Source: Phocaeicola sartorii JCM 17136 = DSM 21941
GTDB lineage: Bacteria; Bacteroidota; Bacteroidia; Bacteroidales; Bacteroidaceae
Direction: 5' to 3'
NCBI RefSeq assembly: GCF_000614185.1
Contig: NZ_BAKM01000037.1
Coordinates: 1-43,196 of the forward strand
DNA length: 43,196 nucleotides
The notes beneath the pieces are model-generated. The model ran no database searches. It was given only the letters and a program-made list of their open reading frames with translations, and was not told the origin of the DNA. This document shows, one piece after another, positions 36,058 through 43,196 of the stretch (the first letter of the stretch is position 1; each line of letters opens with the position of its first letter). A program made the position numbers and the translations under genes.

Positions 36058-36166
36058 TAAAAGTTATTTTCTAATAAGAACTAAAATCATAGAAAACGAT
36101 TTTTCTTTTTTTAGTTAACTCTTTTAGTTAGAACAGATTTTTATTTGTGGTTTCTAATTGTAATCT

Positions 36167-37708
36167 ATGGAATATCTCAATTGCGACCATATGGAAAAAG
36201 GAATAAAAGCATACCATTTATATCTGAACTTATGTAATACAGAAGAAGTACTACCAGAGACCGTGCGTGAAGACTTGAATATGGATGATCTATGTGAACA
36301 AGTAGATTATACCTCTTCTTGTATAGGGAGGCAATATCTTTATCATATTTTGTGCATGGATAAAGTTTCTGATGTTGCCAAACATGAACAATTTATAGAG
36401 AAACTGCAAACAGATCATCCGCTTCGAAATCAATTAGTGAATGCTCTTCAAAAACTGAATAAACCGGATGCTTATTCCATAGTAGATATTTTGGCGGAAA
36501 AAGAACATACTTATTCCCGCGGTTATTTATTGGTAATTCAGGTATGTAGATGGCTGCCTGCCTTTTTCCTTATCTTGATGTTCCGGTTTTCTTCTTCACC
36601 TATTCCTTTTATACTCTTATTAGTATCTTATATATTTAATGGATATTTACATTTTAAGCAAAAGAATATTCTTTCATGTTATTTTTTCTCTATGCCCCAG
36701 CTATATAAACTACTGAAAACAGTCAATTATCTAACTACCATTCCTTCTTTTTTGTCTATAAATGATAAAATGGAAAGCACTACCCGTCACTTAAAAGAAC
36801 TTTGCAGGAAATTAGGTTCATTTCGTTATGGAATAGCTTTAGAGAGTGAATCGGCCATGATTGTTTATCTTTTGACTGAACTGATAAACATTTTCACGTT
36901 ATATTCGACTATCAATATTGTAACATCATTCCAGTCCATTCAAAAGAGAAAAGGAGAAATAGAACAAGCTTTCTGTTATGTCGGTTTCTTGGATATGCTT
37001 TGTTCTATATCGTTCTTACGTGAAAAACTTCCCTATTATTGTAAGCCTTCCAGTGATAAGGAAGGAGAACGATTAAAAGCAGATAGCATTTATCATCCGT
37101 TGATAAAGGACTGTGTTTCGAATGATGTTTCTTTATCTTATAAGTCCATGCTCATAACAGGTTCTAATATGTCAGGGAAAACCAGTTTTATTCGTACTGT
37201 TGCCATTAATTTGTTGACAGCAAAGGCTTTGAATACTTGTTTTGCAAAGGAATTTTGTATTGATATTCACAGGCGTCTTTATTCGGTTATCCATACCGAA
37301 GATGATTTAGTGGAAGGAAAAAGCTATTTTTTTAAAGAAGCAGAGAATGTGAAGGTTGCTCTTGAAAAAGGAAAAGAGGGAAATTATTTGTTGATTTTTG
37401 ACGAGTTGTTTAAAGGAACTAATACGATGGAAAGGATAGCCATTAATTCTGCCGTATTTTCAGATTTGGCTAAAGCGAATAACTTGATTTTTGCTTCTAC
37501 ACATGATTTAGAATTAACGACATTGCTTAATGATCAGTATGAATTGTATCATTTCAGTGAGAAAGTAACAGATGATAGACTCTTGTTTGATTATAAACTG
37601 AAGAAGGGGATAGCCAAAGAAGGAAATGCTATCAAAATATTGGAATTGTGCGGTTATCCTCCTGAATTGGTTCAGTCGGCCAAGGATATACTTCCCATGA
37701 TACGATGA
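36167..37708 (+). CDS. Membrane-anchored MutS-like ATPase
   Basis: The 513-residue protein has a helical N-terminus (about 1-115), hydrophobic segments at about 120-160 and 228-255, and a C-terminal MutS-type ABC ATPase: Walker A TGSNMSGKTS (331-340), Walker B LLIFDELFKGTN (408-419) and the STHD switch (444-447). FDELFKGTNTMER is typical of MutS ATPases. The mismatch-recognition and clamp domains of true MutS are missing and membrane helices are present, so a DNA-repair role is doubtful. It is expressed from an operator shared with the peptide genes. It may power or gate peptide maturation, export or immunity; no function is established that I know of. Confidence 0.82.
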   Translation: MEYLNCDHMEKGIKAYHLYLNLCNTEEVLPETVREDLNMDDLCEQVDYTSSCIGRQYLYHILCMDKVSDVAKHEQFIEKLQTDHPLRNQLVNALQKLNKPDAYSIVDILAEKEHTYSRGYLLVIQVCRWLPAFFLILMFRFSSSPIPFILLLVSYIFNGYLHFKQKNILSCYFFSMPQLYKLLKTVNYLTTIPSFLSINDKMESTTRHLKELCRKLGSFRYGIALESESAMIVYLLTELINIFTLYSTINIVTSFQSIQKRKGEIEQAFCYVGFLDMLCSISFLREKLPYYCKPSSDKEGERLKADSIYHPLIKDCVSNDVSLSYKSMLITGSNMSGKTSFIRTVAINLLTAKALNTCFAKEFCIDIHRRLYSVIHTEDDLVEGKSYFFKEAENVKVALEKGKEGNYLLIFDELFKGTNTMERIAINSAVFSDLAKANNLIFASTHDLELTTLLNDQYELYHFSEKVTDDRLLFDYKLKKGIAKEGNAIKILELCGYPPELVQSAKDILPMIR

Positions 37709-37750
37709 TATGAACTAAAAAAATAAGAAGCAGCTGACAAAGAGTTAATG

Positions 37751-37758
37751 TATCTTTG
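37751..37758 (+). promoter_or_regulatory. -7 box before the S41 protease gene, without GATAACA pair
   Basis: TATCTTTG lies 57 bp upstream of the gene at 37816. The positions where the direct repeats would fall (37712-37729) do not match GATAACA, so this promoter appears to lie outside the shared regulation, or the gene is also read from operator 4. Confidence 0.5.
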
Positions 37759-37815
37759 TCATATACAAAGACTGAAGATACGTTGTTTCACATACTTGTA
37801 ATTGAATAGATTTGA

Positions 37816-39225
37816 ATGATAATGGAATATACTTCTATCCCTATATATTATAATGACAAAAGATATAATGTTTATCAGAATGAACTGATGAATTTTTTCA
37901 TCTTTCTGACCAAGGTACATCCGGCTTTTATTCTTGACAAGTCATTGAAAGCCCAATGTCGTCAGTTCGTCCTGTCCGCTTGCGATGAACTTTGTGATAT
38001 GAATAACATCACTTTAGCCGATTTCCAGCTGAGAATCAATGAACTATTGGTCTTTTTGCAGGATGCCCATACTTTTGTGAATATAGAGCCGTTGTCGCTA
38101 TATCCATTTTCTGTCCGCTATTTTAACGGGAGTTTCTATTTATACTCCATTTCTTCTCGCTACAAAAATGTGACAGGAAAAGTCATTACAAGCATGGGAG
38201 GAATGGATATAATTGATATTCATAAGAAATTGGCCGGGATGTTGCCTGCTGAAAATAAGATAAAAGCCGGTATTACAGGGAGTCATTTTCTGAATAACCC
38301 TAGTTTGATAAAGCGGTTGGGGATAGATGGCGATGTGCTTGAGATCGTTTTTTCGGATGGAGACAGAATAAATATAGACAAGGAAAACGGAACAAATAAT
38401 CAGCCTGATCAGATGACAGTTATTAAACCGAATGCCGTTACCGCCAGACAACCGATGCCGTATCATTATCGCATCATTGATTCCATCTGCTATTTTCAAT
38501 TCAATGAAATGTTTGATAGTTATACTTATCAATTGGGCTGTCAGTTATCCGGTGAAACACCGGATGAGAATATAATCCATAGTCTTCCGTTCTTCACGGA
38601 ATTTTTGGAACACATGATTCAGGATATGAATCAAAAGGGAGTTTCTTTGCTGGTTGTTGATATGCGGTATAACGGGGGAGGAAACAGCCTTTTAGGAAAT
38701 ATGTTGTTGGAGGCATTGAATATCCATTTGTCAGATATTGAAAGTTATCGCACATATATCCGGCCTTCTTCATTTTTAAAAGAATTTTATCCGTTCCTGT
38801 TGGATAAGTCAGCAGAGATGAATGATAAGACATTGGCAGAGCAAAATCAAGACAGGAGGATGGATACGGAAGTTCCTTTGTCAAAACATAAATATATCGG
38901 AAAGGTGGTTTTCATTCAAGGACAAAATACATTCAGTAGTGCTAATTATTTGCTGACTACTGTAAAAGACAATCACCTTTTTCCCATTATAGGTATGCCC
39001 ACTTCTCAGAAACCAACCTGTTATGGTGATATTATCCCCATCAGTCTACCTTTTACAGGTACAAAGGGTTATGTCAGTCATTCCTTTTTCAGAAGACCGG
39101 ATTCATTGTTGGACGAAGAAACAACTTTAATGCCTGATACACTAATAAACACCTCTGTCGCTGATTATTTGAAAGGAGTAGATAATTGTTGGGACTGGAT
39201 TAAAAGGTTGAATTATTTATTATGA
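37816..39225 (+). CDS. S41-family protease-like protein
   Basis: The 469-residue protein shows the S41 layout: LQDAHTFV (81-88), equivalent to the D-G-H-T element of the N-terminal domain; a PDZ-like middle section (about 115-190, with VITSMGGMDI); VVDMRYNGGGNS (280-291); and the nucleophile region GQNTFSSANYLL (369-380), with Ser374 or Ser375. No signal peptide is visible, which is unusual for S41 proteins, so it may act in the cytoplasm or leave by another route. Its place between the MutS-like ATPase and the exporter suggests work on the exported peptides, their leaders or competing peptides. This is inference. Confidence 0.8.
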   Translation: MIMEYTSIPIYYNDKRYNVYQNELMNFFIFLTKVHPAFILDKSLKAQCRQFVLSACDELCDMNNITLADFQLRINELLVFLQDAHTFVNIEPLSLYPFSVRYFNGSFYLYSISSRYKNVTGKVITSMGGMDIIDIHKKLAGMLPAENKIKAGITGSHFLNNPSLIKRLGIDGDVLEIVFSDGDRINIDKENGTNNQPDQMTVIKPNAVTARQPMPYHYRIIDSICYFQFNEMFDSYTYQLGCQLSGETPDENIIHSLPFFTEFLEHMIQDMNQKGVSLLVVDMRYNGGGNSLLGNMLLEALNIHLSDIESYRTYIRPSSFLKEFYPFLLDKSAEMNDKTLAEQNQDRRMDTEVPLSKHKYIGKVVFIQGQNTFSSANYLLTTVKDNHLFPIIGMPTSQKPTCYGDIIPISLPFTGTKGYVSHSFFRRPDSLLDEETTLMPDTLINTSVADYLKGVDNCWDWIKRLNYLL

Positions 39226-39258
39226 TGCTTTCAAGCTATAAAAAAAGGATGATAAAAA

Positions 39259-39321
39259 TTTATTTTAAAACGAAACAGTTTGTATTTGAGATAACTAGTG
39301 TGCAAGCATTTATAATTATCT
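39259..39321. repeat. 63-bp exact repeat, right copy
   Basis: It is identical to 35731-35793 and starts 34 bp after the S41 gene. It leads straight into operator-promoter 5 without the hairpin found in the left copy. Confidence 0.9.
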
Positions 39322-39353
39322 TTTCTGTATAAACTTATAGACATTAACCTAAA

Positions 39354-39400
39354 GATAACAATCTGATAACATAATCCCTTTTTCTTTCCTTCTACTTTTG
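39354..39400 (+). promoter_or_regulatory. Operator-promoter 5: GATAACA pair plus -7 box (exporter unit)
   Basis: GATAACA at 39354-39360 and 39365-39371, then 21 bp, then TACTTTTG at 39393-39400. The 21 bp between repeat and box differ in sequence from the other sites. It lies 29 bp before the HlyD-type gene and links export to peptide production. Confidence 0.8.
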
Positions 39401-39429
39401 CTGTATAAATCCGTAAAAGTAGAAATGTT

Positions 39430-40596
39430 ATGTTATTACCAAACGAATGGATAGAGAACAGTATTGAAACATACATCTATCAACACACCACAAAGTCCCA
39501 GATTATCTATTGGGTAGTATTGGCTGCCGTTACTGCCGCTATTATTGCATTGCCTTTTATCTATGTAGATATTTCGGTGCAAGGCAGTGGAGTAGTGAGA
39601 CCGGTGGCTGAAAAAACAGAAATTAAATCAGCAATTACAGAACTGGTAGATTCTGTCTATGTGCGCGAAGGCGACCAAATAAACAAAGGAGATATTCTTC
39701 TCCGTTTCCGTACCAATAGCTCCGATTATAAAATCAATTATCAGACCAATCGTCTGAATGACTACGAAGCCCATTTGGCAGATTTGGCTTATCTGGCAAA
39801 AGGAGAATGCCCTGCTGCGTTCCATTCTCCGGTTCGTCAACAGGAATATACCTATTTCACTAAAAAGAAAAAGGAACTCGAAACCTCTTTGGTGCAGGCG
39901 GAAAAAGAGTATAAACGAAATAAAAACCTTTTTGATAAGAAAGTAATCTCAGAAGAAGAATATGATAAATCTTATTTCCAGTATCAGAGCCAGCAAAATG
40001 AACTGGCCTCATTGATACAAAGCCAATTAAGCACATGGCAGGCAGATATGAATACCTATCGTAATTCTCGTAGTGAAATGAATACCACCTTGCAGCAGGA
40101 GTTGAAAGATAAAGAACTCTATATAGTCCGTAGTCCGGTGAGCGGAACCATTGACCAGTTTTCGGGCATATACAGGGGAAGCAGCATACAGGCAGGGCAG
40201 TCATTGGCAGTGGTCAGTCCCGATTCTACCCTGTGTATGGAGATATATGTCACGCCCCGGAATATAGGATTTATGAATATCGGGATGCCGGTCCATGTAC
40301 AGGTGGAATCGTTTAATTATAATGAATGGGGGACACTGCCCGGCGAAGTAAATGAAATTTCATCGGACTTCCTGACGGACAGCCAAGGGAATTCATTCTA
40401 TAAAGTGAAATGCCGGACGGAACGGAATTATCTGATGCTGAAAAGCGGACAGAAAGGTGTATTGAAAAAAGGAATGACGGTCAATGCCCATTTTATGATA
40501 ACCCGGCGGTCACTTTTTGATTTACTTTATCAGAAGATAGACGATTGGGCGAATCCCAAACAATATGAGAATAAAACAATGATGGCTAAATTTTAA
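39430..40596 (+). CDS. HlyD-family periplasmic adaptor of the peptide exporter
   Basis: Membrane fusion proteins of this type join the inner-membrane ABC exporter to an outer-membrane channel. The 388-residue protein has one N-terminal membrane helix (25-46), a lipoyl-like half motif (about 60-100: VDSVYVREGDQINKGDILL), a long alpha-helical hairpin (about 130-230), the second lipoyl half (IVRSPVSGTIDQF), and a beta-barrel region (about 270-360). It is the first gene of the exporter unit, 13 bp before the ABC gene. Confidence 0.9.
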   Translation: MLLPNEWIENSIETYIYQHTTKSQIIYWVVLAAVTAAIIALPFIYVDISVQGSGVVRPVAEKTEIKSAITELVDSVYVREGDQINKGDILLRFRTNSSDYKINYQTNRLNDYEAHLADLAYLAKGECPAAFHSPVRQQEYTYFTKKKKELETSLVQAEKEYKRNKNLFDKKVISEEEYDKSYFQYQSQQNELASLIQSQLSTWQADMNTYRNSRSEMNTTLQQELKDKELYIVRSPVSGTIDQFSGIYRGSSIQAGQSLAVVSPDSTLCMEIYVTPRNIGFMNIGMPVHVQVESFNYNEWGTLPGEVNEISSDFLTDSQGNSFYKVKCRTERNYLMLKSGQKGVLKKGMTVNAHFMITRRSLFDLLYQKIDDWANPKQYENKTMMAKF

Positions 40597-40609
40597 ACAC
40601 GAATACAAG

Positions 40610-42778
40610 ATGAAAAAAGGAGTTAAAATAAAACAGTTTGATATTACGGATTGCGGTGCGGCCTGCTTGGCTTCCGTATGTGCCTATTATGGTTTGCAAT
40701 TTCCCATTGCACGTATCCGCCAGTATGCATTTACCGACCAGAAAGGAACGAATATTTTGGGATTGATAGAGGCTGCTAATAAGTTGGGCTTGTCAGCAAA
40801 AGGAGTACGGGCTAAGTTTGAGGCATTATATATTGTTCCAAAACCTGTTATTGCCCATGTCATAGTACACGAGCAACTTCAGCATTTTGTAGTGATATAT
40901 AAGGTGGAGAAAAAGAAAGAATACATAGAATATATGGATCCGGGTGACGGGCGGATGCATCGCGTCACCAATCAGGAATTTGAGAAAATATGGACCGGTA
41001 TACTGATATTGATGGAACCTGAGGAGAGCTTCAAAACCGGAAATATGAAGACCAGTATGACGAAGAAATTCTTCTCCCTGTTGGCTCCTCATAAAAGCGT
41101 GATGCTGCAAGCTGTGTTTGGCGCGCTTATTTATAGTATATTGGGATTGTCCACTTCCATTTATGTAGGTAAAATAACAGACTATGTGCTGGTAGATAAG
41201 AATGTGAACTTGCTCAACCTGATGGGAGTGATTATGCTGGTCATCCTGCTATTGCGGACTTTCATAGGAGCGATGAAAAGTATTCTGGCACTGAAAACAG
41301 GGCAGCGGATTGATGCTGCATTGATTCTGGGCTACTATAAACATTTGTTGACTCTGCCCCAGCAGTTCTTTGATACGATGCGCGTAGGTGAGATTATTTC
41401 ACGCGTCAATGATGCAGTGAAAATCCGTAATTTTATCAATAATGTTTCGTTGGATCTGGTGGTTAACATCATGATTCTTGTCTTCTCTGTGTGCCTTATG
41501 TTTGTTTATTCCTGGAAACTGGCATTGATTACTTTAGTGTCTGCTCCCTTATTCCTGCTTATTTTCTGGGGCTTCAACAAATTGAACCGGAAATATCAGC
41601 GCGGTATCATGGAAAGCAGTGCCGAATTGGAATCGCAGTTGGTGGAATCTCTTCATTCCATTTCTACGATCAAGCGTTTCGGTATAGAAGAATATGCTAA
41701 TTTGAAGACGGAAACTCGTTTCGTACATTTATTAAAGAATACGTATCGCAGCATCTATGGTTCCATTATGGCACAAGGCGGCATTCAGTTTGTATCTACA
41801 GGCATTACGATTGCTATTCTTTGGTTAGGAAGTGTTTTGGTAGTCGATCAGGAGTTGACACCCGGCACTCTGATGGTGTTTTATTCCTTGGTGGGTTATG
41901 TAATATCTCCTATCGGTTCGCTGATTTCTTCCAATCAGACTATCCAGGATGCACTGATTGCTGCCGACCGCTTATTCCAGATTATGGATTTGGAACGAGA
42001 ACAGGATAATAGTCAAAAGATAATATTGGAACCGGATATGGTGGGCGATATTACGTTCGAGAATGTTTCCTTCCGCTATGGTTCGCGCAAGGATGTGTTC
42101 AAGGAATTGAGCTTGAAGATAGAAAAGGGGAAGACCACTGCCATAGTGGGAGAAAGCGGGTCGGGCAAGACGACTTTGATTTCGTTGTTACAGCATATTT
42201 ATCCTATACAGGAGGGCCGCATTCGCATAGGCGATTATGATATTGCGCAAATAGACAACCGCAGCCTTCGTCGCCGGGTGGGAACAGTACCTCAACAGAT
42301 TGAATTGTTTGCCGGAAGCATTGCAGAGAATATAGCGGTAGGCGACTTGCATCCGGACATGAAGAAAATTGTAGATTTGACGGAACAGCTTGGTTTAAAG
42401 GATTTTATAGATAATTTGCCTAAGGAGTACCGGACTTATATCGGTGAACATGGTGCATCCTTGTCGGGTGGCGAGCGGCAGCGGCTTGCCATAGCACGTG
42501 CCTTGTATAAAGAACCGGAGATACTTATTTTTGATGAAGCGACATCTTCGCTTGATTCTATTTCCGAACACTATGTAAAGCAGATGCTTGATGTATTGGC
42601 ACGGAAGGGGAAGACGATTATCGTGATTGCCCATCGGTTGAGTACAGTGAAGAATGCAGATAAAATTGTGGTGATCGATAAGGGACAAGTAGTTGAGGCG
42701 GGTACTCATGAAGAATTGTTCCATTCAGATGGAATGTATCATCGTTTGTGGAAGGAACAGTTTGATGAAATAGGTTAA
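40610..42778 (+). CDS. C39-peptidase ABC exporter for double-glycine leader peptides
   Basis: The 722-residue protein combines three parts: an N-terminal C39 peptidase (1-140) with Cys15 (TDCGAACL), His92 (LQHFVVI) and Asp110 (MDPGDG), the complete catalytic set; a six-helix transport domain (about 160-460); and an ATPase with Walker A GESGSGKT (514-521), signature LSGGERQ (618-624), Walker B ILIFDE (638-643) and the IAHRLS His switch. Such proteins cut the leader after Gly-Gly while exporting the core. The Gly-Gly precursors upstream are the obvious substrates. The gene is intact. Confidence 0.95.
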   Translation: MKKGVKIKQFDITDCGAACLASVCAYYGLQFPIARIRQYAFTDQKGTNILGLIEAANKLGLSAKGVRAKFEALYIVPKPVIAHVIVHEQLQHFVVIYKVEKKKEYIEYMDPGDGRMHRVTNQEFEKIWTGILILMEPEESFKTGNMKTSMTKKFFSLLAPHKSVMLQAVFGALIYSILGLSTSIYVGKITDYVLVDKNVNLLNLMGVIMLVILLLRTFIGAMKSILALKTGQRIDAALILGYYKHLLTLPQQFFDTMRVGEIISRVNDAVKIRNFINNVSLDLVVNIMILVFSVCLMFVYSWKLALITLVSAPLFLLIFWGFNKLNRKYQRGIMESSAELESQLVESLHSISTIKRFGIEEYANLKTETRFVHLLKNTYRSIYGSIMAQGGIQFVSTGITIAILWLGSVLVVDQELTPGTLMVFYSLVGYVISPIGSLISSNQTIQDALIAADRLFQIMDLEREQDNSQKIILEPDMVGDITFENVSFRYGSRKDVFKELSLKIEKGKTTAIVGESGSGKTTLISLLQHIYPIQEGRIRIGDYDIAQIDNRSLRRRVGTVPQQIELFAGSIAENIAVGDLHPDMKKIVDLTEQLGLKDFIDNLPKEYRTYIGEHGASLSGGERQRLAIARALYKEPEILIFDEATSSLDSISEHYVKQMLDVLARKGKTIIVIAHRLSTVKNADKIVVIDKGQVVEAGTHEELFHSDGMYHRLWKEQFDEIG

Positions 42779-42781
42779 AGC

Positions 42782-43040
42782 ATGAACAGTATGAAAAAGT
42801 TAATAGTTGTAGCTGTTGTAGCCATCGCATGTATAGCAAATATGCAAGCACAAAATAAAAAGTGGAGTCTCAAAGAATGTATAGATTATGCCATACTGCA
42901 CAATATAGAGCTGAAGGCAGAGTCAAAACCGGATTAAAAGTTTGAAAGTAGAGAGAAATACGCTATTCTTCATTCTCTGCCAGCTCTGGAAAGCCTCTTT
43001 TTACCGCTACTGAAACTTTGTGAGCCGTTATACTCCGTAG
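42782..43040 (+). pseudogene. Decayed start of a TolC-type outer-membrane channel gene
   Basis: The first 51 codons give a signal peptide (MKKLIVVAVVAIACIANMQA) and KWSLKECIDYAILHNIELKAE, a typical TolC-family beginning, then stop at 42935. One surplus base near 42923 hides QNRIKSLKVERNT, and further broken pieces in other frames (HSLPALE, then SRYTP) look like the next part of the same family. The remaining 350 or so residues are absent; the sequence changes into a terminator. The exporter thus lacks its own channel here and would need another TolC-like protein. Confidence 0.78.
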
Positions 43041-43068
43041 AAGCATAAAATCTTTATGCTTCTTTTTT
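43040..43068 (+). terminator. Intrinsic terminator of the exporter unit
   Basis: GAAGCATAAA (43040-43049) pairs perfectly with TTTATGCTTC (43053-43062) around a 3-nt loop, followed by six T residues (43063-43068). This is the clearest rho-independent terminator in the window. Confidence 0.85.
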
Positions 43069-43129
43069 GCGATAAAAACGCCCTACTTTATATTAATCCG
43101 GAACAGCCTTAAAAAAGAAGAGTATAAAC

Positions 43130-43196
43130 ATGCCCACAGAGTTTTCGGATCAATTCCGTAATTCCTTTCCGATAGAAGAATTTAACCTTTTTATCC
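43130..43196 (+). CDS. Possible start of another gene, cut by window end
   Basis: ATG at 43130 opens 22 codons (begins MPTEFSDQFRNSFPI) to the window edge. There is an AAGAAGAG purine stretch upstream. It is too short to identify; a transposase start is one option given the broken channel gene just before it. Confidence 0.3.
   Translation, partial: MPTEFSDQFRNSFPIEEFNLFI

Larger units (their letters stand above)
34474..36463 (+). repeat. Peptide cassette array, duplication copy B
   Basis: This is the partner of 31130-32770, starting at TAATTTAAAATG directly after the insertion sequence. Offsets between the copies change from 3347 (first peptide) to 3322 (40-residue peptide) and 3693 (MutS-like), showing block exchange and small indels. 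Copy B lacks operator 1, keeps operator 2, and leads into the full-length MutS-like gene. Confidence 0.85.

Noticed and set aside
36167..37708. True mismatch-repair MutS
   Set aside because: The mismatch-recognition, connector and clamp domains are missing, hydrophobic membrane segments are present, and the length is well below that of MutS.

Overview
The window looks like chromosome of a gut Bacteroidales bacterium (Bacteroides or Phocaeicola type). The evidence is a SusC/SusD pair with a hybrid two-component regulator, several GH97 and GH36 enzymes, and Bacteroides-type -7 boxes (TAnnTTTG) in front of many genes. The assignment comes from gene families only; I could not run a database search.

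Layout. 1-810 is gene-free and carries two unusual repeat structures. 811-1391 is rdgB with a frameshift. 1654-13300 is a run of six minus-strand genes for secreted glycan-degrading proteins: GH97, an unassigned (alpha/alpha)6 glycosidase-like protein, a second GH97 with two frameshifts, a GH63-like lipoprotein, a GH36 alpha-galactosidase and an HExxH protein. Divergent from it are a hybrid two-component sensor/regulator (13624-17924, one frameshift) and susC-susD (18093-22927). Together this is a polysaccharide utilisation locus (PUL), probably for an alpha-galactosyl-containing glycan. 23235-28954 is ordinary housekeeping sequence: a small membrane protein, nadA, a SpoU methyltransferase, a DUF4294 protein, a helix-hairpin-helix protein and a radical SAM protein.

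The most interesting part is 29026-43068, a peptide-export locus. A minus-strand OmpR-type two-component system faces a series of very small genes whose products end their leaders in Gly-Gly and have unrelated short cores. Downstream lie a membrane-anchored MutS-like ATPase, an S41-type protease, an HlyD-type adaptor, a C39-peptidase ABC exporter and the decayed start of a TolC-type gene. The small-peptide segment is duplicated (31130-32770 and 34474-36463), with a decayed insertion sequence between the copies. Five promoters in this locus share a direct repeat GATAACA-N4-GATAACA (11-bp period), always exactly 21 bp upstream of a TAnnTTTG box. This is probably the binding site of the neighbouring response regulator. 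I infer a regulated multi-peptide bacteriocin or pheromone system.

Caution: six conserved genes are each broken by loss of one or two single bases, mostly in short runs of one base. That pattern suggests sequence or assembly error at least as much as real gene decay, so 'pseudogene' here means 'broken as read'.
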